Positions 25,033 to 35,457 of a stretch of 64,000 bases of DNA are shown piece by piece. Position 1 is the first letter of the stretch. Each line of letters starts with the position of its first letter. A model generated the notes under the pieces. The model searched no databases. It saw nothing but the letters and a program-made list of their open reading frames with translations, and was not told the origin of the DNA. Position numbers and translations under genes: made by a program. Origin of the DNA: JBBQSN01 sp963825505 (GTDB lineage Bacteria; Actinomycetota; Actinomycetes; Actinomycetales; CAWJMD01); contig CAWGTL010000004.1 of NCBI GenBank assembly GCA_963825505.1, positions 496,001 to 560,000 on the forward strand. The letters are read 5' to 3'.

Positions 25033-26991
25033 ATGAGGACCTCCCGCCCGGGGCTGAGCTCGGGGACCCGGCTGTTCGCCACGTACGCCGTGGCGAGCCT
25101 GGTTCCCGTCCTGGCGCTGGGCGCGGTGCTGGCCCACGGCAACCGGCAGGACGGCGTCCAGCGGGGCCTGGAGTCCGCCCGCGCGCAGGCTGCCGTCATC
25201 GAGGAGATGGCCATCGCCCCCGCCCTGTCCGGGGAGCTGCTCGACGGTGCCGGCCTGAGCGCCGCCGAGGAGCAGCGGATGCAGAACGCCACCGACCTGG
25301 CGATCTTCCGCGGGTCTGTCGTGCGGCTGCGGCTGCGCGCTTTCGACGGCGCCGTCGTCTTCTCCGACGACAGCTCGGTGCGCGGCGTGCTGCCGGCGGA
25401 CGACCCCGACTTCGTCGCCGCCACCGAGGGCTCGACCCGGCTGGCGGTGCTCGACGGTACGGGCACCAGCAGCATCCGGGTGGTGCAGCCGGTGATCGCC
25501 GGGGCTTCGGGCCGCGCCGTCGGCGTGCTGGAGCTGGAGCTGCCGTACGACGCGATCGCCGAGGAGGTGGCCGCCGCCACGACCCGCACCTTCCAGCGGC
25601 TCGGCGTCGGGCTGGGCGCGCTGTACGTCGTGCTCGCCCTGATCTCCTGGTCCACCACCCGGCGGCTGCGGGCCGACGCCGCGCAGGCGGCGCACGACGC
25701 CGTCCACGACCCGCTCACCGGGCTGGGCAACCGCGAGCTGTTCCGGCACCGCGTGGAGGCCGCCACCCGCGCCGACGAGCAGCTCGCGGTCGTGCTGGTC
25801 GACCTGGACCGGTTCAAGCAGGTCAACGACACCCTCGGCCACCACGCCGGCGACGAGCTGCTGCGGACCGTGGCGCGCCGGCTCACCGACACCTTGCGCA
25901 CCGACGACGTCGTCACCCGCCTCGGCGGCGACGAGTTCGGCCTCGTGCTGCCGGGCATCGCCAGCACCGAGGAGGTGCTCTCGCTGCTCGTGCGGGTCAG
26001 CCTCGCGCTCGGCGAGAGCGTCGAGCTGGACGGCGTGCCGGTCGCCGTCGAGGCCAGCTTCGGCGTGGCCCTGCACCCGCGGCACGGCCACGACACCGAG
26101 TCGCTGCTGCGCTCCGCCGACGCCGCGATGTACCAGGGCAAGCGCGGCACGAGCAGCATCGTCGTCTACGACCCGCGGCTCGAGTCCGCCCCGGCCGGTG
26201 CCCTGGCCGTGCAGGCCGAGCTGCGCCGGGCCCTCGACCACGACGAGCTGGTGCTCCACTACCAGCCGGTCGTCGACCTCGTCACCGGCTCGGTGACCCG
26301 GCTCGAGGCGCTCGTTCGGTGGCAGCACCCGGAGCGCGGTCTCGTGCCACCCGCCGACTTCGTCCCGGCCGTGGAGCAGTCGAGCCTGGTCCAGCCCTTC
26401 ACCCGCTGGGTCCTGGCGCGTGCGCTCGAGGACTGCGCCACGTGGACGGCCGCCGGCGCACCGTGGGAGGTGTCGGTCAACGTCTCCGTGCGCAACCTCG
26501 ACGACGCCTTCCCCGAGGAGGTGCTCAGCCGCCTCGACGCCAGCGGGGTGACCCGCTCGCGGCTGCACCTCGAGGTCACCGAGACCGCCCTCGGGATCGA
26601 CCCCGTCGGCGCCGGGACGGTGCTCGACCGGCTCGCCGGCTACGGCGTGCGCTCGGCCCTGGACGACTTCGGCGTCGGCTACGCGAGCCTGGCGCACCTT
26701 CGCACCCTGGCCGTCGACGAGGTGAAGATCGACCGCGGCTTCGTCGCCGGCGTCGAGGTGAACGAGGCCGACCGCGAGGTGGTCCGCTCGCTGGTCGCCC
26801 TCGCCCACGGCCTCGGGCTCACCGTCACCGCCGAGGGCGTCGAGACGGCCGAGGCCGCCGACTGGCTCACCAGCATCGGGTGCGACGCCGCGCAGGGCTA
26901 CTGGTACGCCCGCCCCTGCCCCTGGGAAGAGCTGCTCGACCACCCCATCCTCGGACCCCGCTCCCGCGCCTCGTCGGAGGTCATGCCGTGA
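25033..26991 (+). CDS. GGDEF-EAL cyclic-di-GMP signalling protein with extracytoplasmic sensor
   Basis: 652-residue membrane protein. TM1 (about 13-35) and TM2 (about 188-207) bracket a 150-residue extracytoplasmic region of CACHE-like size. The cytosolic GGDEF domain has LGGDEFGL (298-302), and an allosteric I-site RxxD (Arg289-Asp292) exactly five residues before it. The EAL domain has E425-A-L, a conserved NVSVRN, LEVTET, LDDFGVGYASL and KIDRGF. Both domains keep their catalytic motifs, so it could make or break c-di-GMP. Its stop overlaps the next gene in GTGA, coupling it to a solute-binding lipoprotein that may deliver its ligand. Confidence 0.93.
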   Translation: MRTSRPGLSSGTRLFATYAVASLVPVLALGAVLAHGNRQDGVQRGLESARAQAAVIEEMAIAPALSGELLDGAGLSAAEEQRMQNATDLAIFRGSVVRLRLRAFDGAVVFSDDSSVRGVLPADDPDFVAATEGSTRLAVLDGTGTSSIRVVQPVIAGASGRAVGVLELELPYDAIAEEVAAATTRTFQRLGVGLGALYVVLALISWSTTRRLRADAAQAAHDAVHDPLTGLGNRELFRHRVEAATRADEQLAVVLVDLDRFKQVNDTLGHHAGDELLRTVARRLTDTLRTDDVVTRLGGDEFGLVLPGIASTEEVLSLLVRVSLALGESVELDGVPVAVEASFGVALHPRHGHDTESLLRSADAAMYQGKRGTSSIVVYDPRLESAPAGALAVQAELRRALDHDELVLHYQPVVDLVTGSVTRLEALVRWQHPERGLVPPADFVPAVEQSSLVQPFTRWVLARALEDCATWTAAGAPWEVSVNVSVRNLDDAFPEEVLSRLDASGVTRSRLHLEVTETALGIDPVGAGTVLDRLAGYGVRSALDDFGVGYASLAHLRTLAVDEVKIDRGFVAGVEVNEADREVVRSLVALAHGLGLTVTAEGVETAEAADWLTSIGCDAAQGYWYARPCPWEELLDHPILGPRSRASSEVMP

Positions 26992-27890
26992 ACCGTCCCG
27001 TCCTCCTCGCCGTGACCGCCACCGTCACCGTGGCCCTGGCCGCCTGCGGCCCCACCGGGGCCGAGCCGGGGGACGCCGCGGCACCGGCGGCCACGGTCGA
27101 CGCCGGGCTGCACGCCCTGCTGCCCGACGACGTCCGCGAGGCCGGGGTGCTGCACGTGGCCACCGACGCCTCCTACGCGCCCGCGTCGTTCTTCGCCCCG
27201 GACGGCCGTACCGTCACCGGCTTCGAGCCCGACCTCGCCGCGGTGATGGGCGAGCTGCTGGGGGTCGAGATCGAGATGGTGGTCACCGACTTCGACACCA
27301 TCCTCGACGACGTCGAGGCGCACGAGTTCGACATCGCCATCGCGGCGATCACGGACACCAAGGAGCGCCAGGAGACCGTCGACTTCGTCAACTACTTCTC
27401 CGCCGGCACCTCCATCGTGGTGCAGCGCGGCAACCCGGCCGGCATCAGCGACCTCGACGACCTGTGCGGGCAGGTGGTCGCCGTCGAGGAGGGCACCGTG
27501 CAGGTCGACCTGCTCGAGCGGACCCAGGCCAGCTGCCCGGCGGGCACCCCCGTCGACGTCAAGCGCTACGACACCAACGACGACGCGCTGGTGGAGGTCC
27601 GCACGGGGCGGGCGGCCGCGGTGCTGAACGACTACCCGCCGGCGGCGTACCTCTCGACGGCGCAGCGGACGCAGGCCGACTACCAGCTGGCCTCCGACGT
27701 CCAGTACGAGCCGGGCCTCTACGGCATCGCCGTCGCCCCGGACCGCGAGCAGCTGCGGGACGCCCTGCAGGCGACGCTGGAGACGATGGTCGAGTCGGGC
27801 GCCTACGAGAAGGTGCTCGAGGAGTGGGACGTCGTCGACGGCGCCGTCCGGACCGTGTCGGTGAACGCGGGCGCCCGCTCGGACCACTGA
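26988..27890 (+). CDS. Extracellular solute-binding lipoprotein (family 3, amino-acid type)
   Basis: 300-residue lipoprotein with lipobox LAAC (Cys20). The mature part is a family-3 periplasmic binding protein: GVLHVATDASYAPASFF, TVTGFEPDLAAVMGELLG, DIAIAAITDTKERQETVDF and YGIAVAPDREQLRDAL are the usual two-lobe landmarks. These proteins bind amino acids or other polar solutes for ABC importers, but no permease or ATPase gene lies nearby. The GTG start overlaps the GGDEF-EAL stop, so the binding protein is made together with the c-di-GMP enzyme. A sensory rather than transport role is an inference from this context. Confidence 0.88.
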   Translation: MNRPVLLAVTATVTVALAACGPTGAEPGDAAAPAATVDAGLHALLPDDVREAGVLHVATDASYAPASFFAPDGRTVTGFEPDLAAVMGELLGVEIEMVVTDFDTILDDVEAHEFDIAIAAITDTKERQETVDFVNYFSAGTSIVVQRGNPAGISDLDDLCGQVVAVEEGTVQVDLLERTQASCPAGTPVDVKRYDTNDDALVEVRTGRAAAVLNDYPPAAYLSTAQRTQADYQLASDVQYEPGLYGIAVAPDREQLRDALQATLETMVESGAYEKVLEEWDVVDGAVRTVSVNAGARSDH

Positions 27891-27912
27891 TGCCGTTCTG
27901 CCGCAGCCGCTC

Positions 27913-28743
27913 TCAGTAGACGAACAGCGGGAGCCACTGCCGGTTGTGCGCGTGTATGAGCACGAGGAACAGGACCAGGTCGAACAGCAGGTGCACGCAC
28001 ACGATGTAGGTGAGCGACCTGGTGAGCCGGAAGATCCAGCCCTGCACCAGCGCGAACGGGTAGATCAGCAGCGGCCCCCAGGCGTGGAACCCGAGCTCCC
28101 ACAGGAACGAGGTGAACAGCACCGCCTGCACGAGGTTCGCCAGCCAGTCCGGGTAGTGGCGTCGCAGCAGCGCGAAGCAGGTGCAGATGAAGAACAGCTC
28201 GTCCCAGATGCCGAGGGCGTTGGTGCCGACGAACAACCGTCCGATCGTGCTGGGATCCGATGCGGCGGGCCAGTTCTCGTAGACGCCGCTGTTGATCATG
28301 TACGGCGGGAGGATGAGCCAGCCCAGCACGACGACGGCGACGAGGTACCAGCGCTCGGGCACCGACCACGGGTGGCCACGCCGGATCGGGAACCGGATGG
28401 CGTGGTCGCCGTAGACGTACCGGGAGACGAGGTACGGGACGGCGACGGCCACGGTGAGCGCGAGGCCCATCTCCGTCATGTGGCCGACGCTGATGTCGGT
28501 GTTGACCTGCGTGAGGCTGACCGCGACGAGCCCGAACGCGATGAGCACCAGGTCCTTGGCGAGGCGGCGGTCGATCGCCGCGGCGGTCCCCACGGCCGCC
28601 GCGAGCACCACGTAGCCGCCCGGCCGCCAGTGCAGCCCGAACAGCGACAGGCCGGAGGCGGCGATCAGCACGGCGGGCACGAGCCGCCAGGACAGCGCCG
28701 GCGGCGCGTCGACGTCTGGTCCGGCATCGGTGTCGGTCGCCAC
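27913..28743 (-). CDS. CPBP-family intramembrane protease-like protein
   Basis: 276-residue polytopic membrane protein with seven or eight hydrophobic segments. The CPBP/Abi-type motifs are recognisable but altered: GIWDELFFICTCFALLRR replaces the EExxxR motif (only one acid), and HLLFDLVLF is the HxxxD/N-type motif. It is probably a CAAX-protease relative; catalysis is uncertain. GTG 28743 follows TACGGT with a 7-base spacer. Convergent with the solute-binding gene, 22 bases between stops. Confidence 0.72.
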   Translation of the reverse strand: MATDTDAGPDVDAPPALSWRLVPAVLIAASGLSLFGLHWRPGGYVVLAAAVGTAAAIDRRLAKDLVLIAFGLVAVSLTQVNTDISVGHMTEMGLALTVAVAVPYLVSRYVYGDHAIRFPIRRGHPWSVPERWYLVAVVVLGWLILPPYMINSGVYENWPAASDPSTIGRLFVGTNALGIWDELFFICTCFALLRRHYPDWLANLVQAVLFTSFLWELGFHAWGPLLIYPFALVQGWIFRLTRSLTYIVCVHLLFDLVLFLVLIHAHNRQWLPLFVY

Positions 28744-28756
28744 CTCACGAACCGTA
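28744..28756 (-). promoter_or_regulatory. Leaderless -10 box of the CPBP gene
   Basis: Minus-strand TACGGT (28751-28756), 7-base spacer TCGTGAG, GTG 28743. The divergent P1 peptidase starts 43 bases away. Confidence 0.55.
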
Positions 28757-28786
28757 CCGGGAGCGGCCCGGTGGCACGATGAGCCG

Positions 28787-29689
28787 GTGATCACCGAGGT
28801 GCCCGGCGTCCGGGTCGGCCACGCGCAGCGCACCGGCGGCGGCTGGCTCACGGGCGTGACCGTGGTCGTGCCGCCGCCGGGGACGGTCGGCGCGGTCGAC
28901 GTGCGGGGCGGCGGGCCGGGGACCCACGAGACCGACGCCCTGGCCCCCGGCACCCTGGTCGACACGGTCGACGCCGTGGTCCTGTGCGGCGGGTCGGCGT
29001 ACGGGCTGGTGGCCGCGCACGGCGTGCAGCGGTGGTGCGAGGAGCAGGGGCTCGGCTTCCCGGTCGGCGTGCGCGACGACGGGCTGCCCGTCGTGGTGCC
29101 GATCGTCCCCGCGGCGTGCGTCTTCGACCTCGGGCGCGGAGGCGACTGGGACGCGCGGCCGGACGCCGAGATGGGCTATGCCGCAGCTGCTTCGGCTGTC
29201 TCGGGCGCGCTCCCGCGCGGGGCGGTCGGTGCCGGGACGGGCGCGCGGACGGCACGCGGGACGGCGCCCGGAGGGGTCGGCAACGGGCTCGTGCGGCTGC
29301 CGGGTGGCGTGGTCGTGGGTGCGCTGGCCGTGGTGAACGCCGCGGGGGTGGTCGGTGGTGGCCCTGCTCCTGCCGGAGGCGACGCGGCACTGAACACGAC
29401 GCTGGCGGTGGTCGTGACGAACGCGCGGCTCGACGTCGCCGAGGCGACCCGGGCCGCCGGCGCCGGCCACGACGGGCTCGCGCGATCGATCGACCCGGTG
29501 CACACGCTGAGCGACGGCGACACCGTCTTCGTCCTCGCGACCGGCGAGATCGACTCCGCCGCAACGGCCCCCGAGGTCGAGACGGGCTGGCCGGGCGCGC
29601 AGCGGGTGATGGGCGTCGCGACCGTGCAGGCGGCCGCCGCCGAGGCGGTGCGGCTGGCGGTGCTGGACGCGGTGCGCGTCAGCGACTGA
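28787..29689 (+). CDS. P1-family (DmpA-like) self-cleaving peptidase
   Basis: 300-residue N-terminal-nucleophile-like hydrolase of family S58 (L-aminopeptidase/D-esterase). N-terminus ITEVPGVRVGHAQR and VLCGGSAYGL are hallmarks. Autoproteolysis is expected before a Thr in ALNTTLAVVVTNARL, which would make alpha and beta chains and free the nucleophile. PGGVGNGLVRLPGGVVVGAL just upstream is the usual pre-cleavage region. GTG 28787 gives the conserved short N-terminus. The stop overlaps the convergent kinase gene by 11 bases. Natural substrate unknown. Confidence 0.87.
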   Translation: MITEVPGVRVGHAQRTGGGWLTGVTVVVPPPGTVGAVDVRGGGPGTHETDALAPGTLVDTVDAVVLCGGSAYGLVAAHGVQRWCEEQGLGFPVGVRDDGLPVVVPIVPAACVFDLGRGGDWDARPDAEMGYAAAASAVSGALPRGAVGAGTGARTARGTAPGGVGNGLVRLPGGVVVGALAVVNAAGVVGGGPAPAGGDAALNTTLAVVVTNARLDVAEATRAAGAGHDGLARSIDPVHTLSDGDTVFVLATGEIDSAATAPEVETGWPGAQRVMGVATVQAAAAEAVRLAVLDAVRVSD

Positions 29690-30149
29690 CCCGCAGCTCG
29701 CCGCCCTCGTCCTCGGTGGGCACCTCGAGCATCCCGGCCAGGTGCCGAACCGCCGCGGCGTCGAGATCGTGGCTGTGGCGGTCGCTCCCCCGTTGCGCGG
29801 CGCGCGCGATCGCCGTGTCGACGGGTACCGGCAGGTAGTGGACGACCGTCGCGTGCCCCTCCGCGCCCGCCCGGTCGCGCCAGTGGTCGCGCCGCTGCCG
29901 GCTCCACTGGTTCCAGTCGAGGACGACGTCTGTCCCGGTGGCCAGGACCTGGCACGCGAGGTCCCAGATCAGGTGCTGGCACCGCCGAGCCTGCTCGGGG
30001 TAGGTGGGGTGGTCGTAGGCGGTGCCGAACAGACGCAGCACCCACTCGTCGAGGGTGAAGCGGACAGCCGGAACCTCCTGCTCCAGCCGCCGGGCGTGCG
30101 TCGTCTTCCCGGCGGCATTCAGCCCGACCAGCAGGTGCACCGTCGCCAC
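29679..30149 (-). CDS. P-loop kinase (AAA_33/zeta-toxin-like)
   Basis: 156-residue small nucleotide kinase. Walker A GLNAAGKTTHARR lies near residue 8, Walker B-like TDVVLDWNQWS near residue 80, and a lid region IARAAQRGSDRHSH follows. This is the AAA_33 class that includes polynucleotide kinase-like, antibiotic kinase and zeta-toxin proteins; substrate unknown and no antitoxin gene is present. The GTG at 30149 fits the conserved ATVHLLVG beginning, with GATGAT six bases upstream as a possible leaderless -10. Confidence 0.75.
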   Translation of the reverse strand: MATVHLLVGLNAAGKTTHARRLEQEVPAVRFTLDEWVLRLFGTAYDHPTYPEQARRCQHLIWDLACQVLATGTDVVLDWNQWSRQRRDHWRDRAGAEGHATVVHYLPVPVDTAIARAAQRGSDRHSHDLDAAAVRHLAGMLEVPTEDEGGELRVSR

Positions 30150-30215
30150 CGCTCCATCATCCCCCAACGGCGCCGGGCCCACATCTGACCGCAAACGACT
30201 GTCAGTGGTGGCATC

Positions 30216-30227
30216 TAGCCTTTTTCC
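30216..30227 (+). promoter_or_regulatory. Leaderless -10 box of the 13E12/HNH gene
   Basis: TAGCCT (30216-30221) and a T-rich 6-base spacer before ATG 30228. Confidence 0.5.
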
Positions 30228-31638
30228 ATGAGGTCGGGGGACAACGCGGAGGCGCAGGGCGCGGCGCTGGTCGCCGGTCTGCGGGCGCACTCGTCGGCCG
30301 GCTTCGCGCACCAGGCCGAGCACTTGCGGCGGGTGTGGGCGATCACCCGCCACGTGCACGCCCAGGAGGGCTGGCGGGTCGGGGAGGGGTCGCGGGCCGA
30401 TGCGCTGGGGTGCGGGCGGATCACTGAGCACGACCTCGACGTGCAGGCAGCCTCGGAGGTCGCGGCTGCGACGGGCCTGAGCACCTACTGGGCGGAGCAG
30501 GACGTCGTGCTGGCCAGGGCCCTGTGCACCAGGCTGCCCGCGACCCTGGGCGCGATGGAGGCCGGGCGGATCGACCTCGCCCGCGCGCGAACCATGGCCG
30601 AGCACACCTCCGACCTCACACCGAAGCTGGCACGCAAGGTCGAGGCCATGGTCCTGGACGGGCTGCCGGCGCCGGTGCTGGAGGGCACCGGCACCGTCGG
30701 CCCGTGGGACGGACCGACCCCGGAGAGGTTCACCCGCCGGGTCACCACCGCCGTCGCGGGCGTCCGCACCGACCACGAGGAGGAGGTCAGGAAGGACGTC
30801 CGGGAGCAGACCGGCATCCGCACCTGGGTCCACCAGGAGAACCCCGCTCTGGCCACCCTGACCGTCACCGGCCCCACCGAGCTGGTCCTCACGCTGGCCG
30901 GCACCTGCCGGGCCCGCGTCCGCAGCCTGACCCGCGACGAGCTGGCCGGCAGAACCCGCGGCATGGCCGAGCTCGACCTGCTCCACGACGCCGTCTGCGG
31001 CGACGGCGACGCAGCAAGCGGCGGTGTGCAGCGCGAGCTCGGGCTGGTGATGACCGCCGACACCTTCTTCGACGACGGCCCCACCCATGACGCCGCCGGT
31101 GAGGTCCGCGGCAACGGCGTCCCCGTCCCGGTCACGGCCGGCGTCGCCCGCGTCGTCGCCGGCCAGGCGCTCGACCGTGGCGCGTCGACCTGCGTGCTCC
31201 TCACCGATCGCGACGGGTACCTCACCCGGCTGCTGCGCATCGGCCGCGCTCCTGAGACCGGCTGGACCCGAGCGTCTCTCGTCGCCGCCACCCGGCACGC
31301 GATCGCGAAGCAGCCCGAGCCGCGGCACCAGACCGACGCCTACACACCAACGGTCGAGATCGCCGACTTCGTCCGAGCCCGCGACCCCGTCTGCACCTTC
31401 CCCGGCTGCGCCGTCCCCGCCTCACGCTGCGACCTCGACCACACCATCCCCCACCCCAGCGGACCCACCACCGTCCAGAACCTCTCGCCCAGATCGCGCC
31501 GGTGCCACCGCTACAAGACCGCCGCCCTCTGGCACTGCCGCACGCTCACCACCGGACTCCGGCGCCGTCATCGCCCACGAGTGGACCAGCCCCCTCGGCA
31601 CCCGCCAGGTCGTCGAGGTCGAACCCCTGCCTGGCTGA
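30228..31638 (+). pseudogene. 13E12-repeat / DUF222 HNH-endonuclease protein, damaged 3' end
   Basis: Member of the multicopy actinobacterial DUF222-HNH family. The DUF222 region (residues 1 to about 380) is open and intact. The C-terminal HNH region has CTFPGCAVPASRCDLDHTIP, but the usual NLxxxCRxHHRxK box reads NLSPRSRRCHRYK: the Cys and one His are out of place. At about 31551 a one-base shift moves the rest of the protein to another frame, in which DSGAVIAHEWTSPLGTRQV continues to TGA 31636-31638; without the shift the frame runs on over the DUF899 gene to 31916. The enzyme is therefore probably inactive. The family spreads among genomes, and this copy looks like a decaying insert. Confidence 0.8.
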
Positions 31639-31659
31639 GACACCGCGCCGCGCCGCCGC

Positions 31660-32439
31660 TCAGTGGTGGCCGGTGCGCCCGAGCGTCTCGACGGGGGTCG
31701 CACCGGGGCGGGTCCACTGCGGCACAGGACGGCCTGTCTCGCCCCAGGTGGGGTTGCCGTCCGCGTCGGCACGCCAGTACCAGCACCCCTCACGCCCCTC
31801 GGGCCAGCCGTCCGGGTTGTCCTCCCACGCCTCGCGGCGTCCGTAGGGCGTCAGGTCGAGCAGCGCGAAGTGCGGGCTCGTCACCTCGTTGCCGCGACCG
31901 GTGTTCTCGTAGGTGAGGAACACGCGGTCGCCGTCGCGCAGGAACACCACGACCCGGCCCATCTCGCCGCCGACCGGCTCGTCGAGCCCGCGCACGGAGT
32001 ACCAGGGCTGGGTGTAGCCCATGAAGTCGACGAAGGCGGCCACCTCGGGCCACGCACCGGTGGTGAGGATCGCGAACGAGACACCGCGGGCGTTGAGGTA
32101 GACCCCGTCCCGCAGGTGCCACGCCGTCCAGGTGCAGCCCTCGCACTGGCCCTGCGGCGGGGCGCCGTCGTGCCACATGTGCGTGTAGACCACGAGCTCG
32201 TCGCGCCCCTCGAACAGGTCGAGGAACGGGACGGGGCCGGCGGGTCCGACCACCTGCACGGTCCCGTCGATCTCGACCATCGGCAGCCTGCGGCGTGCGG
32301 CGGCGATGGCGTCGCCCGCACGGGTGTGGGCCTTCTCCTGCACCAGCAGCTCGTCGCGCGCGGCCTGCCAGGTGGCGCGGTCGACGACGGGCGGACGTCC
32401 GGGTGCCGTGGTGCTGAGCTCGTGCGGCGTCGTGGTCAT
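31660..32439 (-). CDS. DUF899 thioredoxin-like protein
   Basis: 259-residue cytoplasmic protein of the DUF899 family, which has a thioredoxin-like fold. Landmarks: VDRATWQAARDELLVQEKAH near residue 20, RRRLPMVEID, a THMWHDGAPPQGQCEGCTWT segment with C-x2-C, and LTYENTGRGNE. Unlike shorter members it is full length. ATG 32439 has GGAGGAACC immediately upstream. Function unknown; redox or sterol-related roles have been guessed for the family. It sits next to a VOC remnant, in a region of gene decay. Confidence 0.85.
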   Translation of the reverse strand: MTTTPHELSTTAPGRPPVVDRATWQAARDELLVQEKAHTRAGDAIAAARRRLPMVEIDGTVQVVGPAGPVPFLDLFEGRDELVVYTHMWHDGAPPQGQCEGCTWTAWHLRDGVYLNARGVSFAILTTGAWPEVAAFVDFMGYTQPWYSVRGLDEPVGGEMGRVVVFLRDGDRVFLTYENTGRGNEVTSPHFALLDLTPYGRREAWEDNPDGWPEGREGCWYWRADADGNPTWGETGRPVPQWTRPGATPVETLGRTGHH

Positions 32440-32500
32440 GGTTCCTCCGTGGGTGTCGGCTACAGGTCAGACCCCCGGCCGAGGCGGAACTGATCGGTGC

Positions 32501-32617
32501 TCAGGCCTGCTGCAGGCAGAACTCGTTGCCCTGCGGGTCCTGCAGGACGACGAGGTCCTGTCCCGGCTGATCGGGGAGCACCCTCGCCCCGAGCGCGACC
32601 AGCCGACGGGCGGTCCG
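32501..32617 (-). pseudogene. C-terminal remnant of a VOC/glyoxalase-superfamily gene
   Basis: About 38 codons read RRLVALGARVLPDQPGQDLV followed by VLQDPQGNEFCLQQA and a stop (32501-32503). GxxVL, DPxGNEFC and a hydrophobic strand between them are the typical end of actinobacterial VOC proteins. The fragment is in frame with, but cut off by the stop of, the upstream hypothetical gene, and no N-terminal half is found, so it is a truncated relic. Confidence 0.7.
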
Positions 32618-33208
32618 TCAGGACCAGGGCGGGCCGTCGAGCGCGGCGAGCTCGATCTCCTCGTCGAGGACGCCGGCGGTGGCGTGCAGCACCACGTCGC
32701 CGGCGAGGTGGACCTCGCTGACCAGACCGGTGTCGACGTCGGAGACCGTCCAGGTCTCGTCGAGCAGCTCGCCGTCGGGCGCGTCGTGCCGGACGGCGCC
32801 GACCCGGGCGACCCGCAGCCGCACCCGCAGGCCGGCGTGGGCGTCGGGGCCGAACCGCAGCACCTCGAGGTCGGCGTCGGCCGCGGCCCCACCAGGCGGC
32901 GAGACCGACCGCAGCAGCGCCACCACCGACCCGGGCGAGCCGGTGAGCACGCCGGTGGCCGCGGTCGTCCGCTCCGCGCCGGGGTCGTCGGCGGGCGCCC
33001 ACACCAGGACAGGTGCGCCGTCGTCCAGCCGGAGCCCACCACCGCGCACCTGCCGTCCACCCTCACCGGTCACCACGAACCGGACGGCGCGAAAAGCGCT
33101 GTCGCAGGCCAGGTCCAGCGTGGCGGAGACGTAACGCCAACCGGCCGGTCCCGGGGCGCAGGAGAACGCCTCGGGCCGGCCGGCCAGGTGGTAGGTGCCG
33201 CGGGGCAC
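32618..33208 (-). CDS. Hypothetical protein
   Basis: 196-residue protein that I do not recognise. It is predicted to be beta-rich and soluble: RYVSATLDLACDSAFRAVRF, VLVWAPADD and VLRFGPDAHAGLRVRLRV are its most structured segments; there is no signal peptide. GTG 33208 begins MPRGTYHLAG. It lies 15 bases downstream of the ahcY stop on the same strand, so it may be transcribed with ahcY. A VOC remnant follows its stop in the same frame. Confidence 0.6.
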   Translation of the reverse strand: MPRGTYHLAGRPEAFSCAPGPAGWRYVSATLDLACDSAFRAVRFVVTGEGGRQVRGGGLRLDDGAPVLVWAPADDPGAERTTAATGVLTGSPGSVVALLRSVSPPGGAAADADLEVLRFGPDAHAGLRVRLRVARVGAVRHDAPDGELLDETWTVSDVDTGLVSEVHLAGDVVLHATAGVLDEEIELAALDGPPWS

Positions 33209-33223
33209 AGGATCAGTACGCGA

Positions 33224-34684
<1,461 letters not shown>

Positions 34685-34772
34685 AGCAGTACTCCCGGAA
34701 GGGTCGACGAAGTGGACGACCCGGCGCGGCCCCTCTGGGCCAGCGGCATCACCGAACGCCGGAACGACCGAC

Positions 34773-34778
34773 ATCCTA
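34773..34778 (-). promoter_or_regulatory. Possible -10 box of ahcY
   Basis: TAGGAT on the minus strand, 89 bases upstream of the ahcY start; the leader between (34685-34766) contains no obvious riboswitch core. Confidence 0.35.
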
Positions 34779-34930
34779 CCGCCGTCGGTGGGACCCTCGG
34801 CGCGGGCCGCCGCGCAGAGGGTCGGCGACCTGCAGGACCGGGCCGCCGACGACGCGAGCCTCGGGGCGGACGGCTCGCCGGTGACGATCCGGCGCTGCGT
34901 CACCCCCTGACGGCTGTCAGTCCCCGGGCG

Positions 34931-34944
34931 TAGCGTGCCGGGCC
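34931..34944 (+). promoter_or_regulatory. Leaderless -10 box of the PNPOx-like gene
   Basis: TAGCGT (34931-34936) with an 8-base spacer before ATG 34945, the longest spacer of the set. Confidence 0.45.
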
Positions 34945-35454
34945 ATGGAGAACGCACCTGCACCCAGCCGTGGACGTCCCACCATGCCCGAGGGCTACGG
35001 CCTGCCCACCTCGAGCACGGGCCTGCTCGCGTGGTCGGCCGTGGAGGAGCGCCTGACCGCCTCGCTCCACTACTGGCTCAGCACCGTCCGCCCCGACGGC
35101 ACACCGCACTCGGTGCCGCGCTGGGGCATCTGGTTGGACGGCCGGTTCTGGTACGACGGCGCACCCACCACCCGGCACGCGCTGAACCTGCGCACCAACC
35201 CGGCGGTCACGCTCACGCTCGAGAGCGGCACCGAGGTGGTGATCGTCGAGGGCCTCAGCGAGCCCACCCGGGCCGACGCCGACGGGCTCGGCGCCCGGAT
35301 CAGCGCGGCGTTCGCCAAGTACCACGACCAGGGCTACTCCCCCGGGCCGGACGCCTGGGCCGGCGAGGAGGGCGGCGGCCTGCGCGTCATCACGCCGAGG
35401 CGGGCGGTCGCCTGGTTCGCGTTCCCGAAGGACGCGACCCGTTTCACCTTCTGA
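34945..35454 (+). CDS. Pyridoxamine 5'-phosphate oxidase-like flavin/F420-binding protein
   Basis: 169-residue split-barrel protein of the PNPOx/FDOR superfamily. Barrel segments HYWLSTVRPDGTPHSVPRWG, GRFWYDGAPTTRHALNLRTN and AVTLTLESGTEVVIVEG are typical. Such proteins bind FMN or F420, and this window also encodes F420-biosynthesis enzymes (fbiA, fbiB), so an F420-dependent reductase is possible but not shown. ATG 34945 follows the TAGCGT box. Convergent with the CDF gene three bases after its stop. Confidence 0.8.
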   Translation: MENAPAPSRGRPTMPEGYGLPTSSTGLLAWSAVEERLTASLHYWLSTVRPDGTPHSVPRWGIWLDGRFWYDGAPTTRHALNLRTNPAVTLTLESGTEVVIVEGLSEPTRADADGLGARISAAFAKYHDQGYSPGPDAWAGEEGGGLRVITPRRAVAWFAFPKDATRFTF

Positions 35455-35457
35455 GCC

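Noticed and set aside
34685..34780. SAH riboswitch upstream of ahcY
   Set aside because: The position is right, but I could not find the conserved SAH-riboswitch core or pseudoknot sequence in the leader.
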